Below are positions 35,042 to 43,727 of a DNA stretch of 61,592 nt, in pieces (positions within the stretch are counted from its first letter, which is position 1; every line of letters starts with the position of its first letter). The DNA is taken from positions 1-61,592 of the forward strand of contig DATEHQ010000068.1 of assembly GCA_035279525.1 (NCBI GenBank), in the 5' to 3' direction. The stretch comes from DATEHQ01 sp035279525. Lineage in GTDB: Bacteria > Chloroflexota > Dormibacteria > Dormibacterales > Dormibacteraceae. The notes below the pieces were generated by a model that made no database searches, was not told the DNA's origin, and worked only from the letters and a program-made list of their open reading frames with translations. The position numbers and the translations under genes are program-made.

Positions 35042-35986
35042 ATGCCTGAACCGGAGGTAACCGCTCCGGGGACGGTGACTCAGCCGAAGCGCCAGGCCGA
35101 GCCTTTCTTCTATGGCGGCCAGGCCGTGATCGAAGGCGTGATGATGCGTGGCAAGAAGCACTACGCCGTCGCCGTCCGGCTGCCCACGACGCGGGAGATC
35201 GTGATCGACCGCGGGGAGCTGAAGGCTTCCATCTACGTCAACCCCATCTGGAAGCTGCCGTTCGTGCGCGGCCTGGCGCTGATCGCGGAGCAGATGCACC
35301 TCGGCATGAAGTCCCTCATGTGGTCGGCGAACATGAACGCGGGCGGCCGCGACGTTCAGCTCGGCAAGCGCGAGATCACGGGCTCGGTCGCGGTGGCCGG
35401 CGTCTTCGCGCTGGCGGTGTTCATCGGACTTCCCCTGCTGCTCGCGAGCGTCGCGGTGCATCGCAGTGGCGGCTTCCTGTTCGTCGTGGTGGAAGGGCTG
35501 ATCCGCGTCGGACTCGTTCTCGGCTACCTCGCGGCCATCGCCCTGCTGCCGGACGTGCGGCGGGTGTTTCAATACCACGGCGCCGAGCACAAGACGATCA
35601 ACGCCTTCGAGTCCGGCTGGACGCTCGACGTTCCGTCGGTCCGCCGGGCGAGCACTCTCCACCCACGGTGCGGCACCGGCTTTCTGCTCGTCGTGCTCGT
35701 GATCAGCGTCGTCGTGTTCAGCGTGGTCGCGTTGTTCCACCCCAACTGGTTCTGGCTGGTCGCGAGCCGCGTGCTGGCCATCCCGCTCATCGCCGGCTCA
35801 GGCTTCGAGCTGATCAGGTTCATGGCGAGGCATCGCTACAACGCCGTGGTCAAGGTGGCGCTGCTGCCGGTGCTCGGCACGCAGAAGTTCACCACGCGGG
35901 AACCGTCCGACGACATGCTCGAGGTCGCGATCGCGGCTTTCAACGGAGCCCGCGAGGGGGAGGCGGCGGCCGGAGCAGCAGCGTGA
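35042..35986 (+). CDS. DUF1385 membrane protein
   Basis: A 314-residue protein with FFYGGQAVIEGVMMRGKKHYAVAVR (start FFYGGQAVIEGVM), a DUF1385 hallmark, and QYHGAEHKTINAFESGW plus HPRCGTGFLL. Four or more spans. Function unknown, but the gene is widely linked to rpmE and prfA in Firmicutes and Chloroflexota. Starts immediately after rpmE. Confidence 0.9.
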   Translation: MPEPEVTAPGTVTQPKRQAEPFFYGGQAVIEGVMMRGKKHYAVAVRLPTTREIVIDRGELKASIYVNPIWKLPFVRGLALIAEQMHLGMKSLMWSANMNAGGRDVQLGKREITGSVAVAGVFALAVFIGLPLLLASVAVHRSGGFLFVVVEGLIRVGLVLGYLAAIALLPDVRRVFQYHGAEHKTINAFESGWTLDVPSVRRASTLHPRCGTGFLLVVLVISVVVFSVVALFHPNWFWLVASRVLAIPLIAGSGFELIRFMARHRYNAVVKVALLPVLGTQKFTTREPSDDMLEVAIAAFNGAREGEAAAGAAA

Positions 35987-35999
35987 TGTTCGGCCCGGA

Positions 36000-37079
36000 A
36001 TGATCGACCGTCTCGAGGCGATCGCCCGGAGATACCGGGACATAGAGAACGAGATGGGCCGGCCCGAGGTCGCGTCCGACCATGAGGCGCTGACCCGGCT
36101 CGCGCGCGAGCAGCGCACGCTCCGCGAAACGGTGTCGGCGTATGAGTCGTACGGACGCGCCAGGCGCGACCTCGATTCGGCGCGCGAGCTGCTCAAGCAC
36201 GAGAGGGACGCGGAGATGCAGGAATTCCTCCGTGGCGAGGAGCGACGCGCGGCGGAACAGGTGTCCGAGCTCGACGAGAGGCTCAAGGTGCTCCTGCTTC
36301 CGAAGGATCCCAACGACGAACGCGACGTCGTGGTCGAGATCCAGGGCGCCGAGGGCGGGGAGGAGGCGGCGCTGTTCGCCGCCGACCTGTTCCGCATGTA
36401 CGCCAAGTGGGCGGAGAAGAAAGGCTGGAAGATCGAGATCGTCGATGTGGCTCCGACCGGCATGGGCGGCTACGACAAGGTCGAGTTCGAGGTGCACGGG
36501 CACGGGGCGTACTCGCAGCTGAAGTACGAGGGCGGCGTGCACCGTGTGCAGCGCGTCCCCAAGACCGAGGCGCAGGGCCGGATCCACACCTCGGCCGCCA
36601 CGGTCGCGGTGATGCCGGAGGCGGACCCGGTGGAGGTCGAGATCAAGCCGGAGGATCTCGAGATCAAGACGTCGACCTCCACAGGCCCGGGCGGGCAGAG
36701 CGTGAACACCACGTACTCGGCGATCCGCATGACGCACAAGCCGACGGGACTGGTGGTCAGCATGCAGGACGAGAAGTCCCAGCTCCAGAACCGGGAGAAG
36801 GCGCTGCGGGTGCTGCGAGCTCGCCTGTACGACCTCAAGCTCGCGGAGCAGCAGGCTGAGATCGGGGCGCAGCGCCGGTCGATGGTCGGGGGAGGCAACC
36901 GCTCCGAAAAGATCCGCACCTACAACTTCAAGGACAACCGCGTGACCGACCACCGCATCAACCTCACGCTCCACAAGCTCGATCGCGTCCTGGCGGGGGA
37001 CCTCGACGAGCTGGTGAACGCCCTGATCACCGCCGAGCGCACCGCGCTGCTGAACGGCGGCCGGGATGGCGCGCCTTGA
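36000..37079 (+). CDS. prfA: Peptide chain release factor 1
   Basis: A 359-residue RF1 for UAA/UAG. The catalytic GGQ is at 231-233 (TGPGGQSVNTTYSAIRMTH), the codon-recognising P-K-T motif lies in VPKTEAQGRIHTS (187-189), and HRVQR and QLQNREKAL follow the family pattern. The GGQ is methylated by the product of the next gene. The last bases TTGA overlap prmC. Confidence 0.97.
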   Translation: MIDRLEAIARRYRDIENEMGRPEVASDHEALTRLAREQRTLRETVSAYESYGRARRDLDSARELLKHERDAEMQEFLRGEERRAAEQVSELDERLKVLLLPKDPNDERDVVVEIQGAEGGEEAALFAADLFRMYAKWAEKKGWKIEIVDVAPTGMGGYDKVEFEVHGHGAYSQLKYEGGVHRVQRVPKTEAQGRIHTSAATVAVMPEADPVEVEIKPEDLEIKTSTSTGPGGQSVNTTYSAIRMTHKPTGLVVSMQDEKSQLQNREKALRVLRARLYDLKLAEQQAEIGAQRRSMVGGGNRSEKIRTYNFKDNRVTDHRINLTLHKLDRVLAGDLDELVNALITAERTALLNGGRDGAP

Positions 37080-37936
37080 CCGTCGTCGAGCTGCTCAAGG
37101 TCTCGGCCGGCTACCTCGACAAGCACGGAGCCGATTCGCCCAGGCTCGACGCCGAGGTGCTCCTCGCGCATGCCCTCGACCTGCGCCGCCTCGACCTCTA
37201 CCTGCAGTTCGACCGCGCGCTGACCGAATCGGAGCTGTCCGCCTACCGGTCCCTGATCGGACGGCGGGCGAAGGGCGAGCCGGTCGCGTACCTGGTCGGG
37301 CACAAAGAGTTCATGGGCCTCGACTTCACAGTCACCCCCGATGTGCTGGTGCCCAACCCGGACACCGAGGTCCTGGTCCAACGCGCGGTCGCCATCGCGC
37401 GGGAGGCCGATCGCCCCGTCCGCGTCGCGGACGTTGGAACGGGCAGCGGGTGCATCGCCATCGCGACGGCGCACTACGCGCCGAACGCCGAGGTGTGGGC
37501 GTCGGACATCAGCCCGGCCGCCCTGGCCGTGGCGGAGCGCAATGTCAGCGCCCACGAGCTCGATGGTCGCGTGCACCTGGTGTGCGGAGACCTGATGGAA
37601 CCGCTCTCCGGGCGTTTCGACATCGTCTGCGCGAACCTGCCCTACCTCTCGCGCTCGGTGCGTGTCCCGCTCGAGGTGCTCGCCCAGCCGCCCAGGGCGC
37701 TCTATGCCGATGGCGGTGGGGCAGAGCTCGTCTCGCGCCTGATCGCGGAGTCGCCGGCCCACCTGGCCGCGGACGGCCGCGTGCTGGCGGAGCTCGACCC
37801 CTCGATCTTCGCCGCCCTGAGCGCCACCGCCGGTGCCTCCTTCAGATCCCAGCGCGTGCATCGGGATCTCGGCGGCCACGAGCGCGTTCTCGAAATATGG
37901 TCCTTCACCCCAACGGGCTCAGAGCCTGAGGCGTGA
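37076..37936 (+). CDS. prmC: Release-factor glutamine methyltransferase
   Basis: A 286-residue SAM-dependent enzyme that N-methylates the Gln of the release-factor GGQ. SAM motif VADVGTGSGCIAIA at 118-130. The active-site NPPY is here NLPY (ANLPY, 187-190), a variant seen in some relatives, and the DVLVPNPDTE motif has Asn where Arg is usual. TTG start, overlapping the prfA stop; its end overlaps the next gene by GTGA. Confidence 0.93.
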   Translation: MTVVELLKVSAGYLDKHGADSPRLDAEVLLAHALDLRRLDLYLQFDRALTESELSAYRSLIGRRAKGEPVAYLVGHKEFMGLDFTVTPDVLVPNPDTEVLVQRAVAIAREADRPVRVADVGTGSGCIAIATAHYAPNAEVWASDISPAALAVAERNVSAHELDGRVHLVCGDLMEPLSGRFDIVCANLPYLSRSVRVPLEVLAQPPRALYADGGGAELVSRLIAESPAHLAADGRVLAELDPSIFAALSATAGASFRSQRVHRDLGGHERVLEIWSFTPTGSEPEA

Positions 37937-38532
37937 GCTCGCCGGGACTCCTGTTCCTGAAGCCGACGCGCGCGGGCTATACGCGAGCCGGCCAGCTCGT
38001 TCGCGGCGGCGCCGTGATCGCGTTTCCCACCGACACCGTCTACGGACTCGGGGCTGCCGCGGACGATGAGGTCGCCACGCAGCGCGTCTATCACATCAAG
38101 GGCAGGCCGCCCGGGATGCCGCTGATCCTGATGGTCGCCGCGGAATCGCAGCTCGAGGGCTGGGTTCACGTCGACGCGCAGGCCGAGACGATGATTCGTC
38201 GCTGGTGGCCCGGTCCCCTCACCCTGATCCTTCATGCCATGGGCGGAGGCACGCTCGGAGTCCGGATCCCGAAGCATCGCGTCGCGCTCGGACTGCTGCG
38301 CACGACCGGTCCGCTGATGACCACCAGCGCGAACCTGCACGGCAAGGAACCGGCCATGAACGCCGCGGACGCCGCGCTGCCCGGGGTGATGGCGGTGGTC
38401 GACGGTGGCGTCGCGCCAGGCGGGACCGCGTCCACCGTGCTCGATCTCACCGGCCCCGAGCCGCACGTCCTGCGCGAGGGCGCGATTCCCACGCCTGATC
38501 TGCTCGGGCCGCCGCCACTGCGGACTGGCTAG
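37933..38532 (+). CDS. ywlC: L-threonylcarbamoyladenylate synthase (Sua5/YwlC)
   Basis: A 199-residue YrdC-fold protein. It shows GGAVIAFPTDTVYGLGAAA, IKGRPPGMPLILMVA and PLTLILHAMGG-to-MTTSANLHGKEPA. It uses Thr, bicarbonate and ATP for the t6A37 modification of ANN-reading tRNAs. It lacks the extra Sua5 domain. GTG start coupled to prmC. Confidence 0.92.
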   Translation: MSSPGLLFLKPTRAGYTRAGQLVRGGAVIAFPTDTVYGLGAAADDEVATQRVYHIKGRPPGMPLILMVAAESQLEGWVHVDAQAETMIRRWWPGPLTLILHAMGGGTLGVRIPKHRVALGLLRTTGPLMTTSANLHGKEPAMNAADAALPGVMAVVDGGVAPGGTASTVLDLTGPEPHVLREGAIPTPDLLGPPPLRTG

Positions 38533-38563
38533 GATTCGAGCAGTGGCAGGGGCGATCACCACG

Positions 38564-39817
38564 ATGACCTTCCGGGCCCTCGACAAGGAGGACCCAGAGG
38601 TCGCCAACCTCATCCGCAAGGAGTTCAAGCGCCAGTCCGAGACGCTCGAGCTGATCGCCTCGGAGAACCTCACGAGCCCCGCCATCCTCGAGGCGCTGGG
38701 CACGCTGCTCACCAACAAGTACGCCGAGGGCTATCCCGGCCGCCGCTACTACGGCGGCACGGGCGAGGTGATCGACAAGATCGAAACCCTCGCCGTCGAG
38801 CGCGCGAAGAAGCTGTTCGGGGCCGACTACGTCAATGTGCAGCCGCACTCGGGCTCACAGGCCAACGCCGCGGTGTACATGGCGGTCTGCGAGCCGGGCG
38901 ACCGGGTGATGGGCATGGACCTGTCGGCAGGCGGCCACCTGACGCACGGCAGCCCCGCCAACTTCAGCGGAAAGCTCTACGAGATCCACTCGTACGGCGT
39001 GGACCGCGAGACCGAGCGCATCGATTACGAAGCGATGCAGAAGATGGCGGAAGAGGTGCGGCCGAAGATGATCCTCGGCGGGTTCTCGGCCTATTCCCGC
39101 GTCGTCGACTGGAAGCGCATGCGGGAGATCGCCGACTCTGTGGGCGCGACGTTCTTCGTCGACATGGCGCACGTGGCCGGCCTCGTGGCCGGCGGCGTGT
39201 ATCCCTCTCCGATTCCATTCGCCGACATCACGACGACGACGACGCAGAAGACCCTTCGCGGAGCTTGGGGCGCGATCATCCTCTGCCGGACCGACCGCCA
39301 GAAGGCGATCGATTCGGCTGTCTTCCCAGGAATACAGGGCGGTCCGCTGATGCACGCGATCGCGGCCAAGGCGGTGTGTTTCGGCGAGGCGCTGAAACCC
39401 GACTTCAAGGTGTATGCCAAGCAGGTCGTCGCCAACGCCAAGGCGATGGCCGATCACCTGGTCGAGCGCGGCCTCCGGCTCGTCAGCGGCGGCACGGACA
39501 ACCACCTGATGCTGATCGACCTGCGGCCGCAAAAGCGGACGGGCAAGCAGGTGCAGGACGTGGCCGACACCGTCGGCATCACCCTGAACCGCAACTCGAT
39601 CCCCTACGACGAAGCCTCGAAGTTCAACCCCAGCGGGGTCCGCGTCGGCACGCCGCTGGTCACCACGCGCGGAATGCGCGAGGCGGAGATGGTCGTGATC
39701 GCGGACTGCATCGCCGACCTGGTGGAGCGGATCGACGACCCCGCGACGCTCGACTCGGTGCACGAGCGCGCCCTGGAGCTGTGCCGCAAGTTCCCGGTGC
39801 CTTACGCCTTCGATTAG
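38564..39817 (+). CDS. glyA: Serine hydroxymethyltransferase
   Basis: A 417-residue PLP enzyme for serine-glycine interconversion. It contains EGYPGRRYYGG, NVQPHSGSQANAAVY, VDMAHVAGL and the PLP Lys229 in TTTTQKTLRGAWG. In E. coli numbering (which matches here) residue 228 next to the Lys is His and the following stretch is GPRGG; here it is Gln228 and GAWGA. Both changes are unusual for SHMT and may alter specificity. ATG 38564 was chosen; an in-frame GTG at 38543 is possible. Confidence 0.95.
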   Translation: MTFRALDKEDPEVANLIRKEFKRQSETLELIASENLTSPAILEALGTLLTNKYAEGYPGRRYYGGTGEVIDKIETLAVERAKKLFGADYVNVQPHSGSQANAAVYMAVCEPGDRVMGMDLSAGGHLTHGSPANFSGKLYEIHSYGVDRETERIDYEAMQKMAEEVRPKMILGGFSAYSRVVDWKRMREIADSVGATFFVDMAHVAGLVAGGVYPSPIPFADITTTTTQKTLRGAWGAIILCRTDRQKAIDSAVFPGIQGGPLMHAIAAKAVCFGEALKPDFKVYAKQVVANAKAMADHLVERGLRLVSGGTDNHLMLIDLRPQKRTGKQVQDVADTVGITLNRNSIPYDEASKFNPSGVRVGTPLVTTRGMREAEMVVIADCIADLVERIDDPATLDSVHERALELCRKFPVPYAFD

Positions 39818-39832
39818 ACTCACGGGCCGTCG

Positions 39833-40951
39833 ATGACGGACTTCTTCGGCAGCGGCGCCCTCGAGAGCCTGCGCGCCCACCTGCTCCCCGGGCTCTGGCC
39901 GCTCCTGGTCGCCTTCGCCGTGTGCGCGGCCGCGGCGCCCGGCGCCATCTGGCTGTCACGCCGGACGGGCGTGATCGCCCAGCCCGGCGGCCGCCATGCG
40001 CATGGCAACCCGACTCCGCTCCTGGGCGGCCTCGCGATGTACGTCGGCTTCGCCGTCGCCATGCTGATCTTCCTGCGGGGTTACACCGAGACGCCCGGCG
40101 TGCTGGTCGTGTGCGGTCTCGCCACCGCGCTCCTGATCGTCGACGACCGCCGCCCCGTCAGCCCGCTGGTGAAGTTCGGCTTCCAGCTCCTGCTGTCGCT
40201 CGCCGCCACGTTTGTGTTCGGGATCCAGATCGGCTACTTCGGCCTGCCCGGCCCCGGTCACCACATCGTCTTTCTCGGGCTGCTGGCGGCCCCCGTCACC
40301 ATCTTCTGGCTGCTGGGCATGCAGAACACCGTCAACTTCCTGGATGGGGTCGACGGGCTGGCGGCCGGCGTGGTCCTCATCGTGGCGGTCATCCTGATGC
40401 TCGCCGCCGGCGAGCTTCAGCAGGTAGAGGTCGTGCAGCTCAGCGGCGCGCTGGCCGGGACCTGCGCCGGTTTCCTCCTGTTCAACTTCCACCCCGCCCG
40501 CATCTTCATGGGTGACTCCGGCGCTCATTTCCTGGGCATGGCGGTGGGCATCATCTCCATAGTCGGCGTGGCGAAGGTGGCGGTCGCGTTCGCCCTCGCC
40601 GTTCCGGTGCTGGCCCTGGCGGTGCCGATCGGCGACACGGCCTGGGCGATCCTGCGGCGCCGGCGTGAGCGAACTTCGGTCGCCAGCGCGGACCTGAACC
40701 ATCTTCACCATCGCCTGCAGGCGTTCGGCCTGGATGCGCGCCAGACCTGCTACGTCTTCTACGCCGCGACCGCGCTTTTCGGAGCGCTCGGCCTGACCCT
40801 GCTCGGCCATGGACGCGTGCTGGCGGTGGCCGTCGTGGTGACCGCGGTGCTCACGTCGACCGTCGCCGCCGACGTGCTTCAGCACGCCGGCTGGCGGGTC
40901 CCCGCGCCCTTTTTGCACCGCCTCCTCGCGGCATCGCCGCACGCCCGCTAG
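39833..40951 (+). CDS. wecA: Undecaprenyl-phosphate GlcNAc/MurNAc-type phosphotransferase (WecA/TagO-like)
   Basis: A 372-residue polytopic enzyme of the MraY/WecA family. It has GGLAMYVGF, IVDDRR, NTVNFLDGVDGLAAG, FNFHPARIFMGDSGAHFLG and NHLHHRLQAFG (HHR). It loads a sugar-1-phosphate on undecaprenyl phosphate, the first step of envelope glycans such as teichoic or arabinogalactan-like polymers. Lies just upstream of the ATP synthase genes, as in many Gram-positives. Confidence 0.9.
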   Translation: MTDFFGSGALESLRAHLLPGLWPLLVAFAVCAAAAPGAIWLSRRTGVIAQPGGRHAHGNPTPLLGGLAMYVGFAVAMLIFLRGYTETPGVLVVCGLATALLIVDDRRPVSPLVKFGFQLLLSLAATFVFGIQIGYFGLPGPGHHIVFLGLLAAPVTIFWLLGMQNTVNFLDGVDGLAAGVVLIVAVILMLAAGELQQVEVVQLSGALAGTCAGFLLFNFHPARIFMGDSGAHFLGMAVGIISIVGVAKVAVAFALAVPVLALAVPIGDTAWAILRRRRERTSVASADLNHLHHRLQAFGLDARQTCYVFYAATALFGALGLTLLGHGRVLAVAVVVTAVLTSTVAADVLQHAGWRVPAPFLHRLLAASPHAR

Positions 40952-41008
40952 AGGGCCCTCGGGCGCTCCGATCGCTTGAGGCGGTACCCGGTAGGATTAG
41001 CGGCGGGT

Positions 41009-41218
41009 ATGACGCCGATGGGCGGTCGAAGTCCCGGCGGCGGTGAGCTCGCCGGACTGGGGGCCGCCATTGCTGGCGCCATGATCCTTCCCTTGGTCGC
41101 AGGCGCCGTGCTCGATGGTGCCTTGCGCACGGGTCCGGTTTTCCTGCTGATTGGAGTCGCGGTAGGCATCGTCGGGGCGGGCGCCACGGCGTACGTAAGG
41201 ATCAAACGCTACCTATGA
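41009..41218 (+). CDS. atpZ: AtpZ-like small membrane protein
   Basis: A 69-residue protein (80 if the TTG at 40976 is used) with two spans, rich in Gly/Ala: GGGELAGLGAAIAGAMILP, VFLLIGVAVGIVGAG. It resembles AtpZ, which often leads F1Fo operons and is believed to aid cation supply or assembly with AtpI. The stop overlaps atpI by ATGA. Confidence 0.7.
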   Translation: MTPMGGRSPGGGELAGLGAAIAGAMILPLVAGAVLDGALRTGPVFLLIGVAVGIVGAGATAYVRIKRYL

Positions 41219-41583
41219 GTCAAGAAGGACTGCGAGCGGCCGGCGCCTCTGAGCGCGCGGCGTGGAGCGCGGCGGCGAGCTCGATCACCGCTGCGTTGAT
41301 CGGCCTTCTCCTGCTCTCGGCGACCGGCCATCCTCGAGCCGGCCTCGCGCTCGCGTGCGGGCTCGTGATCGGCGCCTTCAGCGCCGTGATCGCGCTGCGG
41401 ACCCTGTACACGGGCCTGCCCTTTCGCGTGGTCAGCCTCGCCCGGCTGATGGTGCAGAGCGGCCTCGCGGTCGGCGTCGGGTACCTCATCGGCACGGATG
41501 TGATCTGGATCCCCGCGCTCGGCCTGGCCCTCTCGCACCTCATTCTCGGCAGCCTCGCGCTGAGAGGGACACTGGCCCGATGA
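41215..41583 (+). CDS. atpI: ATP synthase-associated protein I
   Basis: A 122-residue protein with four spans, GLLLLSATGHPRAGLALACG through RLMVQSGLAVGVGYLIG, the usual size and layout of AtpI, the assembly factor for the c-ring. The order AtpZ-AtpI-AtpB and the 4-nt overlaps at both ends support it. Confidence 0.8.
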   Translation: MSQEGLRAAGASERAAWSAAASSITAALIGLLLLSATGHPRAGLALACGLVIGAFSAVIALRTLYTGLPFRVVSLARLMVQSGLAVGVGYLIGTDVIWIPALGLALSHLILGSLALRGTLAR

Positions 41584-42413
41584 TCGCCATGCTCAACATC
41601 GAGAACCCACCGGTCACCCACCCGGCAGTCGACGTCTGCAACGTGGCGATCATCTGCCGCTTCAACGACGACACACTGATCTCGAGCGCCGTTTCGGTCG
41701 CCCTGACCCTCGCTCTCGCCTTCTACGTCGCCAACCGGCTCGACAGCCGCAGGCCGGGAAAGTTCCAGATGGTCTTCGAGTTCGTGATCGGCTACGCGCG
41801 CAGCCTGATTCGCGAGACGGTCGGCGAGCAGGCGATGTGGATTCTTCCCCTCGCGCTGACCCTTTTCTTTTATATCCTCATCGCGAACTGGATCGAGCTG
41901 CTGCCCCTCCCGCATCCATTCACGCCGGCCAATACCGACCTCAACCAGACCCTGGCGATGGCGCTGCTGGTGGTCGTGCTGGCGGAGGGGTATGCGATCA
42001 AGGTCCGCGGGCTGCGCGGCTTCCTGCATCACCTCACCCGCCCGCACAGCCTGCCGATTCCGATGAGGGTCTACTTCACCTTCATCAACGTCGTGGAAGA
42101 GCTGGCCAAGCCTGTCTCACTTTCCCTCCGGTTGATGGGGAACATCTTCGGCGGCGTGATCATGCTCTGGGTGCTCACGGTGATGCTTCCGCTGATTCCC
42201 ATCCCGGTGCTCCCGTACGGCCTGTCCATAGTGCTCGTCGGAGTATGGAAGGCGTTTGACGTTTTCCTCATCGGCACACTGCAGGCCTTCATCTTCTTCC
42301 TGCTCACGATCATCTACTTCGGGATGGCCGTGGAGGGCGTTCACGAGTCCGAAGGAGAGTCCCACGCCGAGGCCACGTCGAAGCCGGCCATGTCCGCAGC
42401 CACATCCAACTGA
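41580..42413 (+). CDS. atpB: ATP synthase subunit a
   Basis: A 277-residue Fo subunit forming the proton half-channels. The essential Arg is in KPVSLSLRLMGNIFGG, with VEELAKPVSL preceding it, and LGTLQAFIFFLLTIIYFGMA-like GTLQAFIFFLLT (Q-x-F) at the end. About six spans. ATG overlaps atpI; the tail is polar with HESEGESHAEATSKPAM. Confidence 0.95.
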   Translation: MIAMLNIENPPVTHPAVDVCNVAIICRFNDDTLISSAVSVALTLALAFYVANRLDSRRPGKFQMVFEFVIGYARSLIRETVGEQAMWILPLALTLFFYILIANWIELLPLPHPFTPANTDLNQTLAMALLVVVLAEGYAIKVRGLRGFLHHLTRPHSLPIPMRVYFTFINVVEELAKPVSLSLRLMGNIFGGVIMLWVLTVMLPLIPIPVLPYGLSIVLVGVWKAFDVFLIGTLQAFIFFLLTIIYFGMAVEGVHESEGESHAEATSKPAMSAATSN

Positions 42414-42426
42414 AGGAGGAGAGTTC

Positions 42427-42684
42427 ATGAATCACGCAATCGCCATCGCCGGAGCCCTGATCGCGGGTGGCCTGGCCCTGGGCGGGGGCGCGATCGGTGC
42501 CGCCATCGGTGACGGTCTCGCCGGCAACGCCACCATCGCGGGCGTCGCTCGGCAGCCCGAAGCCCAGGGCCGGATGCAGTTCTTCCTGTTCCTGATCATC
42601 GCGCTCGTCGAAGGCATGTACTTCATCAACCTGGCCCTGGCCTTCGTCTTCATCTACGCGGTCGCGAACGGAGTCAGCGGCTAG
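42427..42684 (+). CDS. atpE: ATP synthase subunit c
   Basis: An 85-residue hairpin for the rotor ring. Helix 1 has GGLALGGGAIGAAIGDGLAG; the loop RQPEAQGRM; helix 2 has the ion-carrying Glu in ALVEGMYFIN. There is no Gln/Ser set of the sodium type, so it is probably H+-driven. ATG with a GAAGGAGGAG Shine-Dalgarno. Confidence 0.96.
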   Translation: MNHAIAIAGALIAGGLALGGGAIGAAIGDGLAGNATIAGVARQPEAQGRMQFFLFLIIALVEGMYFINLALAFVFIYAVANGVSG

Positions 42685-42686
42685 CG

Positions 42687-43202
42687 ATGTTCCTCTCCGA
42701 CGCCGGCCTGCTCGAGATCAACGGGACGTTCTGGATCGAGCTCGCCGCGTTCCTGCTGATGATGTGGATCCTGTCCCGCTACGCCTACCCGCGGATCATC
42801 GCGGCTGCCGAGACGCGCCAGAAGATGATCGCCGCAGAGCTGGAGGCGGCCGAGAAGGCCCGAGCGGAGGCCGAGCAGCGCCTGGCCGAGGCACGGACGC
42901 GCGCGGACGAAGCGCGCGAGACGGCGCAGGAGATCGTTTCGGGCGCCAACCGGTCGGCTGAGCAATTGCGCCGTGAGATGCGTGAGAAGGCCGAGGGGGA
43001 GGCGCGCCGGCTGACCGAGGCCGCGCGCAAGGAGATCGAGGCCGAGCGGGAGAAGGCGATCCAGTCGGTCCGCGCGGAGGTGGCCGGGATGGTCGTCATC
43101 GCGACGGAGAAGGTGATCGGCGAGTCGCTCGACGCGAAGCAGCATCAGCGCCTGATCGACAAGGCGATCCAGGAGGTGGCGAGTGGCGACGGCGGCGGCT
43201 AG
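42687..43202 (+). CDS. atpF: ATP synthase subunit b
   Basis: A 171-residue stator subunit: one N-terminal span (FWIELAAFLLMMWIL), then a long heptad-like charged helix rich in Ala, Glu, Lys and Arg, e.g. AAEKARAEAEQRLAEARTRA. Standard size. It overlaps atpH by 20 bp. Confidence 0.94.
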   Translation: MFLSDAGLLEINGTFWIELAAFLLMMWILSRYAYPRIIAAAETRQKMIAAELEAAEKARAEAEQRLAEARTRADEARETAQEIVSGANRSAEQLRREMREKAEGEARRLTEAARKEIEAEREKAIQSVRAEVAGMVVIATEKVIGESLDAKQHQRLIDKAIQEVASGDGGG

Positions 43203-43713
43203 GCGATACGCCACGTCGATCTTCGAGCTGGCCCGCGACGAGGGCCGCCTCGACGAGTGGCAGAAGCGCCTCGAGCTGACGCGCCAGCTGCTGACCGAGC
43301 CCGAGGTCGCCGCGGTGCTCGCGAACCCGACGATCGATGCGGGCAAGCGCATGCACCTCGTCATCTCGACGCGCCTGCTGGACCATGAGGCGGGCAACCT
43401 CGCCAGGCTTCTGATCGAATCCAACCGCGTCGCTGAGATCGACGAGATCGTCGTCGAGTTCATGCGCCTGGCCGACGACGCCGCCGGACGAGTCCGCGCC
43501 ACCGTGACGACCGCGATCGAGCTGAGCGCGGCGGATCGCGATCGGATCGCCAGCGAGCTTTCCGCGCGTTTGGAGAAGGAGGTCCGCATCGAGGTCGTGG
43601 TCGACCCGCGGATCCTCGGAGGACTCAAGCTCCAGTACGGCGACCGGGTCGTCGACGCGAGCGTGTCGAACAAGTTGCAGCAGCTGCGCCGCCGGCTGGC
43701 CAGCGTGTCGTAG
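43183..43713 (+). CDS. atpH: ATP synthase subunit delta
   Basis: A 176-residue stator subunit with ARRYATSIFELARDEGRLDEW and the C-terminal VVDPRILGGLKLQYGDRVVDASV. GTG start lies inside atpF, so expression is coupled. Confidence 0.94.
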   Translation: MATAAARRYATSIFELARDEGRLDEWQKRLELTRQLLTEPEVAAVLANPTIDAGKRMHLVISTRLLDHEAGNLARLLIESNRVAEIDEIVVEFMRLADDAAGRVRATVTTAIELSAADRDRIASELSARLEKEVRIEVVVDPRILGGLKLQYGDRVVDASVSNKLQQLRRRLASVS

Positions 43714-43727
43714 GAGAAGGAAGCGAA

